This document shows, piece after piece, positions 35,615 to 47,871 of a DNA stretch of 64,000 nucleotides (position 1 is its first letter; each line of letters opens with the position of its first letter). Both the position numbers and the translations under genes were made by a program. This DNA is from Proteromonas lacertae. Its lineage: Eukaryota; Sar; Bigyra; Opalinata; Proteromonadidae. The stretch covers positions 1 through 64,000 of the forward strand of contig NGBS01000585.1 in NCBI GenBank assembly GCA_002245135.1, read 5' to 3'. The notes below the pieces were generated by a model that saw only the letters and a list, made by a program, of their open reading frames with translations, had not been told where the DNA came from and ran no database searches.

Positions 35615-35741
35615 TTAAAATACTAATCAAATGTAAGTTACACAGCATATATTACTATATTTTTAACATAAGTTCGTTTATCTAATACTATAACGGTTTT
35701 GGCAGTCAGATTGCGACTCTAATCGCTAACTGACAAACTCT
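35615..35741. repeat. Flanking repeat R, copy 1
   Basis: About 127 bp repeated almost exactly at 37913-38039 in the same orientation. It lies 5' of member B. It contains GTCAGATTGCGA and TCGCTAACTGAC around a six-base loop, an imperfect inverted repeat in which 10 of 12 positions can pair. Confidence 0.85.
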
Positions 35742-36176
35742 AACATAATTAATTATAGTATTTGAAACACTGATCAGTTGTTGGAAATATCAAACAATGG
35801 AAGATATTATATTAAAAATATTTATGGATGTAGATATGATAATGATAATGTATCTAGAGTTTATTTATACTTTAGAATATTCCTTATAATGTTTTTATAA
35901 CTATATCTGGCATATCTTCTATATTTTCTTCAGCTGGCTTAATATTGTATAATCAACGTATGCAAGTTGGTAATAGTTATTTAAAGATGGTATACTGCTG
36001 TTCTAATAAATAGGGAAAAGCTTTAGAATATTAAAAAATATCAAATAATCTAGCCTTCAATATAATATGACTATTTATATAAATACAAACACAAACACAT
36101 AATTTATATTTACTATATATGGCGATAAGAATATGATTAATGAGTGAAATATTGTATGCGTTTAATTATGTATCTT

Positions 36177-37304
36177 TTAAACATCTAAAATGCATCTTGT
36201 ATATGTTCTACGTGAAGCACAAAAAGTACATTGTTTACTATGCTTGATTTGATTGTAATGCATGTCTTTTTTTAATTTGCTACATCCTTTACATCTTCTA
36301 GTATGACTATAAGTATCTATTACATCCCAATCTTGTAATTGATCTATATGTAATATGTTGCTATGATTCAAAATAGCACAAACAAGACAAATAATTCTTC
36401 CATTTGATAGATTTTTGCATGAATATTTTTGTAGTTTTTCTAATTTTATTCTTTCATATTTATCAACAAATATAAACATTTCAAATGGATTTTTATATGG
36501 ATGAGGATTTTCTATATCATACCAGCATTTATATCCCAATTCTTTATTATTAGGATCAAAATATTCAGGTTGAGGAGGCATACAATTATACGTTAATCTT
36601 TCTTCTATTTCTTTTTTATTAATATTTTTATGAATTTTATAAACTGCTCCATTTGGTTCTCTGTAGAGAAGTTTCTTAAACAGAGTTGTTATTTTATCAT
36701 TTAAATCATTGAAGTTATTTCTTTTGATAAAATTATTCATAAGTTCCACAAAACTTAAATTATTTGGAGGAGGTATAAATGGTCTTGGAGGTGGAACAGT
36801 TAATCTACCATCACTAGCAATTACTAATAAATCACATACACTATTATTCAAAAGTGAATTTCCTTCCGTGTTTGTCTGTATTTCATTATTTTCAACAAAA
36901 TCTAATTCTAATTCTTTTAATTCAGTTAATGGAATGGATGGTGATGAAGAATTACCTAAAACATCATAAAAAGAGTCAATCTCAGAAAGGCTTCTTTCAT
37001 AATCACTATCAACATATTCATTTTCTTCACCCATATTATTTCCATTATCTTCGATAAACATTGCTTTATTAGCCTGAGTTTCTCTTAAATCATAATTTGG
37101 ATATGGAGAACTAATTTCTTCGATTCTGTCACTTTTTTTTGCTCTCTCTCCATTATTGCATTTTAAAACTTTATTCATAACCTGTTCAAAACCCAAATAA
37201 TCTCTTTTCTTGCTTTTCAACAAGTTATTTTCAGTAGTCTCTTCTATTGAATTACCGAAGATTAAGTCATGATTATATACATTTAAATGTGAATTATATG
37301 CCAT
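36177..37304 (-). CDS. Tandem zinc-finger-like family, member C
   Basis: This is a single exon of 375 residues starting MAYNSHLNVYNHD. The variable N-terminal 190 residues are followed by a conserved module: LFKKLLYREPNGAVYKI, EIEERLTYNCMPPQPEYFDP, GYKCWYDIENPHPYKNP, CLVC, DWDVID, CKGC and CTFC. A 152-nt block in the middle of the module is identical to that in member A. The gene is bracketed by two copies of repeat R. Function unknown; a DNA- or RNA-binding or adaptor role is possible given the cysteine pairs. Confidence 0.75.
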   Translation of the reverse strand: MAYNSHLNVYNHDLIFGNSIEETTENNLLKSKKRDYLGFEQVMNKVLKCNNGERAKKSDRIEEISSPYPNYDLRETQANKAMFIEDNGNNMGEENEYVDSDYERSLSEIDSFYDVLGNSSSPSIPLTELKELELDFVENNEIQTNTEGNSLLNNSVCDLLVIASDGRLTVPPPRPFIPPPNNLSFVELMNNFIKRNNFNDLNDKITTLFKKLLYREPNGAVYKIHKNINKKEIEERLTYNCMPPQPEYFDPNNKELGYKCWYDIENPHPYKNPFEMFIFVDKYERIKLEKLQKYSCKNLSNGRIICLVCAILNHSNILHIDQLQDWDVIDTYSHTRRCKGCSKLKKDMHYNQIKHSKQCTFCASRRTYTRCILDV

Positions 37305-38177
37305 TTTTATGATTTTATAAAAATATATTCGTTTTATAAAAATTACAGTAGAAAATAAACCACAACAACGAAAATATTTAACATGTTATTAAATATATTT
37401 TATCTGGTTATTAGAATATATGCTGCTAAAAGAATAAATTTAAATATACTACAACAGTAAATTGTATATAGTGTATTTAGAATATAATATAGTGTTTCTG
37501 AGTAGAATAATTATCTATAATAAATATTAAATGATGTTATAATAGTTGTAATGTACTTGTGGTTAATTATAACTTTACGTAGTAATCCATACACAAATAC
37601 ATAATCATAGTATGAAATGTAGTTGATAATGAATATCAAATATGCGATTCAAAGCTTCTACTCTATTAATTCTATCTTCTTCTTTAATTTACACTCACTC
37701 TATATCTTTTATGTACTTTATATGCATATCAGAAAGTGTATTGTTCATAATATCTATTATATTTGTAGTGGATTTATAATTGTTGATTATCTCTCTTTTT
37801 CATCTCAAACTTGTAATTGCTTGGTTATATCATCTTCATACATCAGGAAATGAAACATATCACAAATACTAGGTATAACAGCTAATATTTTCTTTACATT
37901 TTTTAAATTCAATTAAAATACTAATCAAATGTAAGTTACACAGCATATATTACTATATTTTTAACATAAACTCGTTTATCTAATACTATAACGGTTTTGG
38001 CAGTCAGATTTCGACTCTAACCTCTAACTGACAGAGTCTTTCTTTTATTCTATTCCATTCACCCAACAATGACCATTATTAAGTTAAACTGAAGTAAACA
38101 CTGTTTGTTCTTGATGATGAGTCATTTCTCAAAAATAAAAGCTTGTCAAACTTTTAATTTATTTTTTGTCTATTACG
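37305..38177. other. Intergenic stretch holding repeat R copy 2
   Basis: No gene is supported. It is very AT-rich, with the second copy of repeat R at 37913-38039 and nothing else that I can identify. A short open frame at 37623-37853 has no recognisable content. Confidence 0.6.
37913..38039. repeat. Flanking repeat R, copy 2
   Basis: Direct copy of 35615-35741 with about nine differences. It lies 5' of member C, at a longer distance than copy 1 lies from member B. The hairpin arms are less complete here, suggesting that pairing is not strictly kept. Confidence 0.85.
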
Positions 38178-40250
38178 ATGGAATCAACTCAAGTATGACT
38201 TTCGAACATTATTTTATTTTTAGGAGTGCATAAGATCTGGCTCATTGGAAGTGCAATCACCCGTATATCTTTTTTTTGTTAAAAATAGGAAACTAACGAT
38301 TGGAACACCTACTTTTTTCGATTAATAGGACACAGTAAAGAGTATTAATTAGTTAATATATTTGTAGTGACGTTATTCTTGAATATTATGAAAATAACAC
38401 TTCAGAAACCCCGATAGACTCTATAAAACTACAAGGTTGTACAATTTATTCGGCTAAAGAAATGCTACAAATCCAATCTCCAAAGACAATTTTATTTTTA
38501 TGTTCAGAAAATGAAAGAATCGCTTTATCATGGGAACATATTCTAAGAGATGTAATAGATGGATCATATTTTGTAGAAGAAGGATCAGCAGATAGTGATT
38601 TAGAAGGAGAAAGAAGTGATGATGATGAAAGTGACGAAGAACTAATATATTGCCCAATCAATAGTGCTTTAGCATATAATAAATATAATATATTCAATAA
38701 AGTGAAAGATTTTTCACGATATTTCATAGATAAAGGGATATTATACTTGAATAAGAAAGCATTACATGTATTTTTTTTTTATCAAAATTATATTTGTAAA
38801 TAGAAAGGTTTAGATAATTGTTCAGTAAGGAGTATTTATTGGAAAGTAATGTTGGGTATTTTACCTCAAGACAGTCCTCCTAGTTCATGGCCAGCTGTAT
38901 TGAGTATGTTACGTGTAAAATATAATGAATTGAAAAAAGAATATTTATTAAATCCAGAAGATATAACAAGATCTTCATCTAGTAAACACATATCAAATCC
39001 AGAAGATGATGAAGAGATAGGAAATTATTTATTTGAAACTCAACAATTAGAATTAACAATAAGAAAAGATATAACAAGAACATTTAGTTCTTTTACATTT
39101 TTCCAAGAACCAAATGTTCAAGATTTATTTGTAAGAGTGTTGATGGTAACAAGTAAAATGAGAAAAGATATTGGTTATCAACAAGGTTTAAGTGAAATAC
39201 TAGCTGTTATATTCTTTTTATTATATATTGAAAGAATTGAAGGTTCGAATCTTGGTAGATTGGATGTGATGGGTGATGAATATGGTGCAACTAGTGGAAT
39301 ATCATGTAATAGTTATTTAAGTAGAGCTGAAAAGGAAGAAATCGATCAAGAAATACTGGGAATAAGATATGCTACTTTACCATCCTCTAAAAATATAAAG
39401 AATAAAATTCCTGAAGATCAGAAAGATACTTTGGAATTATTATATGTATTAATGAATGGTGATTTTATTGAACATGATGCATTTATATCTTTTTTTATAT
39501 ATGTTTTTGTTAATATATTTACTATTCTTTAATTTATATTTACTTATTATTAAATTCAATGATTGATAGAATGGCAAATATATATGCACCAGTAAATGAA
39601 CAGTATAATATATGTATTATTATTATTATTTATATAGAGCAAAAAGTGCATTATTCTTAGCTAATAAACTAGCAGATTTACAAAGTCGTTTATTACGAAC
39701 AATCGATCCAGATGTAACAGATGCATTAGAAGAGAATGATATAACAGGTCATATGTATTTGTTAAAATGGATAAGAATATTATTTGCAAGAGAATTTAGA
39801 ATGCCATGTGTATGGACATTATGGGATGCAATATTTACGTTAACACCTGATGACTTTAGTTTGGATAATTATATATGTTTAGCAATGTTAGAAGAAGTAA
39901 GAGATGATATTTGTGTTGAAGATACAGCTGGTATTCTAAAATTATTGAAGAATTCGTTTGAAGAATATCCTATAAGAGATGTGATAGATAAAGCCTTAGA
40001 ATATGAAGAACAATTAGGTCAAATAACTCCAACAATCGATATGGATGATGAAGTTAGTTCATATGACAGTAATGATGATTATGATGAAGATGGAGTTAGA
40101 AAATGGAAAGATGGCGATGAAGATAATGATGTAGATGATAATAATGATGAAGATGAAAGAGAAATAATGACATCTGAACAGCATAGGACAATGAGAAGTT
40201 CATTTTCTTTTTCATTTCAAGAAGTGGATGATATAGAAGAAAATGTATAA
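38178..40250 (+). CDS. TBC1D5-like Rab GTPase-activating protein with PH-like N-terminus (needs +1 shifts)
   Basis: TBC proteins stimulate GTP hydrolysis on Rabs; TBC1D5 acts on Rab7 with retromer. The N-terminal exons resemble a PH domain (YLFFVKNRKLTIG; VILEYYENN; IKLQGCTIYS). The TBC domain follows: RSIYWKVMLGILPQD, the R-finger region IRKDITRTF, the Q-finger IGYQQGLSEIL, EHDAF, then KWIRILFAREF as in TBC1D5. An acidic tail ends the protein. The PH part stops at TAA 38323-38325 and the rest is one base on. A second +1 move is needed between EHDAF and the last TBC exon, either in the T7 run near 39490 or at TGA 39597-39599. Confidence 0.85.
38323..38325 (+). other. In-frame TAA bypassed by +1 shift in the TBC1D5-like gene
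   Basis: Reading TTC GAT TAA TAG. Dropping the T gives AAT AGG ACA CA, which splices in phase to the exon encoding VILEYYENN. A T6 run just upstream is an alternative position for the shift. Confidence 0.55.
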
Positions 40251-40393
40251 TCGTGTTGTTGTTTTTATAAAATATTTTTAATTACTTGTTTTTTTATATT
40301 TTTATTTTTAAAACCTAAATATACAATAAATTTAAATCAAAAATAAATCAAAAAATAATTTAGTGACTAAATATTTGCATATATTTACTACTA

Positions 40394-43300
40394 CTATATA
40401 GGTATTGTTTGAATACTTTCTGCTGCTGTTTTTGTTTTATTAAATAAACCACCATTTCTATTCTTGTTTATTAAAAATTGATGATTGAAATGCAAAATAA
40501 CAACTATTCCCCATATCCACAGTCCAAATACTATTACAACAAAGAAATTTGCTTTCACTAAGGTAAAATATAATATAAACATTATCCATTCAGAATAGAT
40601 TTGGATGTAGGTTTTATAAGAGGATAATCTTGCTTTTAATTGTTGTATTCCTTTATTAGTTACATTCTCATTAATATGGCGAAAGGAGGGAAATGGTGAA
40701 GCTATTTTTAAACTTACATGTGATAAAGAATCTCTATTTACTGAAGAAAGTAAAGATCTTAATGAGGTTGTGGGAGATGTAATGGATGAAGATAATGAAT
40801 AATTATTTGCACTATGTTTAAGTGAAGATGAGAGAAGTGGAATATTTCGATTCTTTCGACTATATACTTTTTCATTATTATCGACATTATTGTCACAATT
40901 ATTAAACTCAGATATGGTTGGTAATGGATTAATATCATCAGGATTTAGACCATTAATATTATCATTTTCTTCATTCTTTTCTTCATTCTTTTGATTCTCT
41001 TTTTCTTTTTCCATTTCTTCTTCAGTTACTATTTGTATTGGAATTGTTGATATAGGAATTATAGTTCTTTCTATTTTAGGAACTACAACCAAATTTCTGG
41101 AGGAATCATTCTGTCTATTTGAACTATTTCTTAATACACCATTTCTACTTTGATTTCTTGAAAATGTTGTTAAAGATATTCCATCATCAAAATCACTATC
41201 ACTATCATCATTATTGAAATAAATATCTTCATAGTCATCAACATTAAAATCATATTCTTCTTCATCTTCTTCTAATTTAGAGTATCTATAAGAATATTTC
41301 ATCATTGACAATTTATATAACCAAAAGAATAATATTCCAATTGGAATTTCTACTGCTAAACTATAAAAGTATATTCCCATTTCAGACCAATCAAATTTAC
41401 CAGGAGGGGAATATAGAAATACATTCTCTTCAGTATAGATAGACATCTGCTCAAAGAATAAAGCTAATCGAACAGCTGCAGAGAGTGTTAAAACACAATC
41501 CAAATTACCACAAACTTCAAAACGACAAGCAATTAAACATAATATTTCAAAACATACTATACATCTTTTCAGAAATACTATCAATAATTTTAATATATCA
41601 TTTATTTTATATAATCCAATTAAACAGGTTGGATAGTATATTATTATATCAAACATTGTTAATACACTTGTTATTATAAATATTTCATATACTCGATAAG
41701 ATATTGGATTTCGATTGAAAAATTGACGAATATACAGAAATATATTATAAAATACACTTCCAATCAATAATAACACATAACAAACCATATATTCAGCTGT
41801 TATAAACGAAATTCCTCCAGTATATAAGATTAATATAGAAAATATGTTTGGAGCTGCTGTTATTCCTACTCCTGTTAACATCCATTTTATAGTTTGAAAT
41901 ATTGTTGTTATAACAATCACATATTTAAATACAAAAGTACTTTTTATTGATTTATAATGTAATACTGGATTTATATAATAACAAAATGACCATTCACTAC
42001 TTTTAGAGTTTTTCACCAACAATGTATAATATGTAATTATCAAATACACCATTACAGCAGAGGCATTGGAAGATGGAGTATAATTTAATGAAATCCTAGC
42101 CAAATAGAACAAAAATGATAGTTTTTCTTGAACAACTGTAGTAAAGCCTTCTAACATATCATGATATAGTTTGTTATATTCATTTTCAGGTGGAAGAAGT
42201 ATATCAGCTAATCTATCAACATTCTCGTATCGATCATCATATAAACTATGACTTTCATTATCATAGATAGTAAATAATGCTTCTCTTAGTTTATCAATCC
42301 ATTTGTTACAATATACTATTCCATGATGATCGATTGTTCGATCTACACCAGGAATATAAGATGTCATTACAGAAAAACCATTTTTAGGTGGTAATATTCC
42401 ATCGATTATTTCAGTTGGAGGATCTACTACTAAATCAGTTTGACCACCTGTTATGGCAATTAAAGTGATATTTCCAACTTTCTCATATTCTTTCATGTAA
42501 TTCTTTGGAAAATAATCTGCAAATGTATCTAATCTCAATTTCGCATATTTGTTATAATAAAAGGTATGTCTCTTCATTAACTGAATAGAGTTGTTTGGAT
42601 GAGTTGGGGTATAATATATATTATTCAATCTGGCATATAACTGTATTTGAGCATAATCCCATGTTACTGGAGATTGATAATGAGGTGAAGCTAAAGTAAA
42701 GATCAAAGGAATCACTGTATCATTCTATTACATAGACAATTATTATTTATTATATATATATATACACAATATTCAGATATTGAAGCAACTCTTGCAACTA
42801 CTCCACCCATAGAATGAGCTAAAATCAAAACAGATTTGGCTTTGCCATATACTTCTAATAGATTTATTACTACATCACAAACATATTTTCCTTGTTTTTC
42901 TAATCTTAATCCTGAAAATGCTGTTAATTCTTCACCTAAATCAGTTGTATATACATCATAGAAATAATCATTACTTTCATTCTGATATTTTTGTATCTAT
43001 TAATTATATTATATAATACTTTAATATATATTATACAACTGTTCCTATTGATTGAACATTTTCATACCACCCTTGACTGCCTGGGATAAATAAAACAGGT
43101 TGAATCAATCGAGTGTGATTAACTGATATGTAATTCTTATCAAAATATCTGTAAAGTTTGTATTTAAAACTCCATTTATGTAAATGACTAAAATAAAAAT
43201 CATCTTAGAATAAATATACTTTGTACTATGTCCGTCCTTTACATTGTAAACATTTTGAAGTGTGTAAACAGCGTGTCTATGAAATTATCAAAATATGGTG

Positions 43301-43495
43301 TATATGGTTTATTTATACGTTTCTACCCTTGGACATAAATTACTGTCATGTTGTACATCTACTAATAGATATTCATATCCCCTTAGTAGAACGAAGCATG
43401 TTAATGAAGCTAGAAGAAGAAAAAAACACCTTGCACATAACCTATAATATGAATGTAATGAATGAAATATTATACTCACACGAACAGAAAGCCAT
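40394..43495 (-). CDS. PGAP1: GPI inositol-deacylase (PGAP1/Bst1)
   Basis: This ER enzyme removes the acyl chain from inositol of GPI anchors before export. It starts at the ATG at 43495 (MAFCSLCARCFF), giving an N-terminal membrane anchor. The lipase core includes FIPGSQG and the nucleophile motif AHSMGG, as in PGAP1. The long second half has seven or more hydrophobic helices separated by an acidic Asn/Ser-rich loop near residues 640-760. Several introns join in phase; one that contains AAATAA looks at first like a frameshift but is spliced out. The enzyme agrees with a GPI-type surface protein being encoded at 24845-27197. Confidence 0.88.
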
Positions 43496-43764
43496 TTAGT
43501 ATCTAAAAAGCTTTTTGAAATTTTAGAAAACACATTTAAAAAACACTTGATAAATAATCATTAACCGCTAAGAAACACATATGTGTTTATGTTTACTATT
43601 GCATTATACTTTAAATTTTGAATATGATATAAATAAGAAAGTTTCTATTCAAATAAACATGATTCATAAAAAACTAAGAGAAAAGAGATTTATGGTGTTG
43701 TTTAATCATTAAAAGTACATGTGAATCAAATAAATTATTAATTTACTTTCTACAAAAGGATCCT

Positions 43765-44855
43765 TCACTTTGAATTACTAATTTTCGATGAATTTGAATT
43801 CTTTTGTTGACTTTGAGATAAATTTATTGGTGTACTTGGGACACTGGGTGGAACACTAGGTGGTTCATGAACTAATAACTTCGTCCTGGCTATACCACAA
43901 TTACTTCCATTTACTCCCAGATTATTTGTTCCACTAGATTGAACTAAAGGTATTTTTCTAGACATTGAATTGATTAATAATCCTGGATTATTATTATTAT
44001 TATTATTACCTCCTTGACTTGATTTATTTTGTTTAAATCGATCTTCATCATTGTTATTCGAATTGAAGGAATTATAACTACTTCTCACTCCATTTCTAGC
44101 TTTCTCATTATCATAAATAGATGGATAATATCTATTTCTGTAATAGAATAATATTTGATATAACAAATAATATCTATCATCATTATCTATTGGATATATC
44201 TCAGAACGGTGAAAACAGGGGAATAATGAGAATGTTGGGATAGTATCTGTCCTTCTGGTTTGTATTTTTCTCCACCACTTATATCCTTTTATTTTTTTCC
44301 AGATTCTTATTTGAATTTGTAATAATGTGCTATAAAACTCCTGATGTTCTTTCAATAGATCTATAAACTCAGCAAATGTCATTTGGTCTTTTAATAACGA
44401 ATAATTCCCACATCCTATAAATTCTAAGAAATACACTAGAGTATCCTTGTTGAATGAATCTTGTATATCTATATTAAGAGCCATCATGATATATTGAATT
44501 AACATTTCATATTTTAATGCACCAAATAACACTACAAAACAATAAAAATCATCCCATGTGATTATATCTATATATTTAATTATGATATTTATCAATACCA
44601 TATGGCTTAAGCAAAACAGTTAAAAGATTAGAATCTGAGAATGAAAAATACTTGATTAAACTATCTCTATTCATATCTCCCCTATTTTTCTAAAATAATA
44701 ATAGCATACACTTTTGAAAATGATTCATAATATTTTTTAATCACTGATATATCGGTATTTGAGACTAAAGACAATAAAGAGTATTAAGGAATACAAAGAC
44801 AAATCTTCGTTATATAAGTTGATGTAAACTCTTTTGAATCATTATTATCTTCCAT
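43765..44855 (-). CDS. Unknown protein with EF-hand-like helices, divergent-pair member 1
   Basis: It starts at the ATG at 44855 (MEDNNDSKEF). Three introns give a frame with helical segments KKNRGDMNRDSLIKYFSFSD and TWDDFYCFVVLFGAL, which look like degenerate EF-hands. The core has paired aromatic-rich helices (FYSTLLQIQIRIWKKIKGYK) and YYLLYQILFYYRNRYYPS. The Ser/Asn-rich tail is unstructured. The same order is found in the divergent neighbour at 44984, so they appear to be an old inverted duplication. No known family recognised. Confidence 0.68.
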
Positions 44856-44983
44856 TTTCATATATTGTTAGCTCCTGTACATTTTTAAATGAATAACGAA
44901 AAATGTGGTGTTCCAAAAATTTGGAATAACTTGAATCATCACCAAACGATTATTTTGTTTTTTGTTTGTTTTGTAGTGAAGAG

Positions 44984-46495
44984 ATGACTCAGAACAAGCA
45001 GCTGAATGTATACTTCTTGGATGAAATATCTCTGAAACTGGCTGAAATATGTTTCTGTATTGCTTCTGTTGTTTTACTCAAACTAGTGAACCATACTGAT
45101 GTGCTTGAAATTGAACAGAAATTTATTGTTTTGAAGCAGTATAATAATGGATGTATATTTTTTTAGCGGTGAGATGCTTGTGGATCCCAATGATTTTATT
45201 AGTTTTATAGATTGTACTAAAAATCACTTTGTAGAAAAAATAATGTCATGTTTTAGTATATATTGGAAATATACCTTCATTGTCTAGAAATAGTAAATTT
45301 CAATGATTTTTTTCATCTTGTTGTCCTTTATTGTGGTTGCAGTTCAGATTTTATAATTAAATGTATATTATAAAGTAATTATACTATAGTAATATGCTTG
45401 TCAGTTTTAAATCAAGAAAAAGTAAATGAAATAAAAATGGAAGATATAGACGAATTAGTAGAAACAATAGGTCATGTTAAACAAATAGAAATATACGAAA
45501 CACAAAAACAAAATATATTAAAACCATCTCCAAACGGTTCATTTACCTTCACAAACCTTCTTCAACTAATAACTTCAGATGTTCACAATTTTAGAAGTTT
45601 AATTTCATTTCAAAAACATTTAGCACAAGTCACATTTGGTTATGATAAATGGAGAGATATAAAGCGAAGAAAGCAACAAATGATTGAAGTATGGAAATAC
45701 AGAGAAACACATTGTGGAGAATCGCCCAAAGAAAGTATATTTCATCGAATTAGTAGAATTGTAAGTGGTGAAGCAAAACCTTATCAATATGATTATGAAA
45801 TTATTCCATCAAATATTAATAAATATATGCAAGATATAATAGACTATTTTCATTCACTTTATTATCCTTTTAATATTAATGATATACCACCAGAAGATAG
45901 GAGAATCTCTCAATTAAAGAAGATAGGAAGTACTTATACAATGGAAAGACCATTAGAATCAATGGATTATACTAGTCTCAATAATGTATATTCATCATCA
46001 ACTAGTACAAGTTTAAATGCAAGTAATCTTGGTCCAAATATATCACCAATATGTGTAAAGAGATATTTATGTGCTGGAATCCAAGAAGATGTTGCTGATG
46101 ATGAAGAAGAAGGTGCAGGTGGAAATAAGAATGAATATGAAAATGATAATAATAATAATGCAACTTGTCCATCACCACCTATCAATATAGAAAGTGATAA
46201 TTTTAATGAACCAATATTTATACCTCCTATAGATATATCCACTCCCATTAGTAGATCACCAGGTACTAGATCAAGGAGATTATCTGGTGATACACCTTTT
46301 TCTGTAGTATCTTCACCAATTCAACCATCATCATCTCCAAGTAGGTCATTATCTCCATTAGTGCCTGTAGATGAGCTTAATAAGTCTACTAGAGCGTCAT
46401 TAAGAAGATTATCAGGTAATACAAAGTCACAATTAGCATCTTGTCCTCATTCTATGAGAGGGAAGCAATCAATTCCTGGTATGGTGGATGAGTAA
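44984..46495 (+). CDS. Unknown protein with EF-hand-like helices, divergent-pair member 2
   Basis: It starts at the ATG at 44984 (MTQNKQLNVYFLDE), and three introns (about 45140-45167, 45255-45292, 45362-45388) were removed. The order of segments parallels the opposite-strand neighbour: NFNDFFHLVVLYCG for TWDDFYCFVVLFGA, a helical middle ending FGYDKWRDIKRRKQQ, and IIDYFHSLYYPF for ILFYYRNRYYPS. The C-terminal 150 residues are Ser/Pro-rich with repeated RRLSG motifs that could be kinase sites. Identity between the two is low, so common ancestry is likely but old. Function unknown. Confidence 0.68.
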
Positions 46496-46619
46496 ATTTT
46501 TGTTATGATTAATAGTAGTAATTAATTTATTTAAATCATTTATGAATTTATCCTCATTTATGTTTTCAATAAGGATTCAACATATGTATATTTATTTCAA
46601 TGATTTAATTGTGTTTATT

Positions 46620-47839
46620 TTATATTGATACATCATACAATGAGGTTATTTTCAAACCTTTTTGCCATTCATTTACATCAATCTTTGAATAGGTTTTATA
46701 CTTCATTAAATATTCCTTGCCTGGAACAACTACCATACCATTATCACTAAAAATACCTTTAACAGGATGTTCTAATAATGTATAAGGAGCTGGCTTATCT
46801 GTTGTTAAAACAAACTCTAATTCATTTTCATTGATTAATTTAACATCTTTTACAGATATAGTTGGCTTTTCTAATTTGATTGATTTAAATCCACCATAAT
46901 TTTGGTTTGGATAGAACCAATTTGTTGATAATATTTCTTTTGTATTAGCATCAGTTAAAATCAAATTAACAAATACTTCTTCTTTATTCTTTCCTTTCAA
47001 TGTTTCGCTGAATGATTTCTTCCATACTTCAGTTGAGTTATGTAAAGGATTATCAACTGTTAATGATTCACTACTGATTAAATTGCCACTCCAACTCCAT
47101 ATTTCGACTGTTAAATTGGATTGACTCTTTACAACTCTATCACTTATTACATAAATAACAATATTATCATTCTTATCATCAAATGCACTAACCAAAACAG
47201 TAGAATAGAATCTTTTAACTGCATAATGTAATAGTTTCCATCTACCATCATACTCTAAACTAGCCCATGTTACACCTGCCCAAATATCATTCAATTGCCA
47301 ATATAATGATCCCATTGTATATGCTTCAGGATTGCTCATTTCACGACGATAGTACTCTGCTCTGGATGACATACAGATGGATTGAGTTACTTGACTTATA
47401 TAAATATATTTCTTGAAATAATCTTCAGCTGATACTTTCTTTGGCATATTAAAAAATGATTTTATTTCACCATCTAAATATCCAAAACCACCTCCCCAGA
47501 TATGTTGTCTATGATAAATAATTTGACTATCCATATCAAAATATTCAGGTGAAATTTCTTGCTGCCATGTATAGATAGATGGTAATGATTGAAAACCATA
47601 TTCACTAACAAATCTTGAATGAGGGAAGGTAGAAATATCAGTACATTTAGATACATAATCATAATGATGAATATCACCCATTGCTCCATTCTTCTTTTGG
47701 AAATATATTCTTAACAGTCCTAATTCTTTATCATCTAACACATTTCCGTAACTTGGACTTCCTGATAAATAATCTCTATATTTATCATTTCTTCTCATTT
47801 CATCATAGATTGTATCAGTATACATTTTACTATTTAAAT

Positions 47840-47871
<32 letters not shown>

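Noticed and set aside
35690-35745. tRNA gene in repeat R
   Set aside because: The hairpin has no matching acceptor, D and T arms and no T-loop consensus.
43270-43330. AAA-TAA +1 frameshift in PGAP1
   Set aside because: The stop lies inside an intron of about 42 nt beginning GTATAAATAAACC; splicing restores the frame with a better protein.
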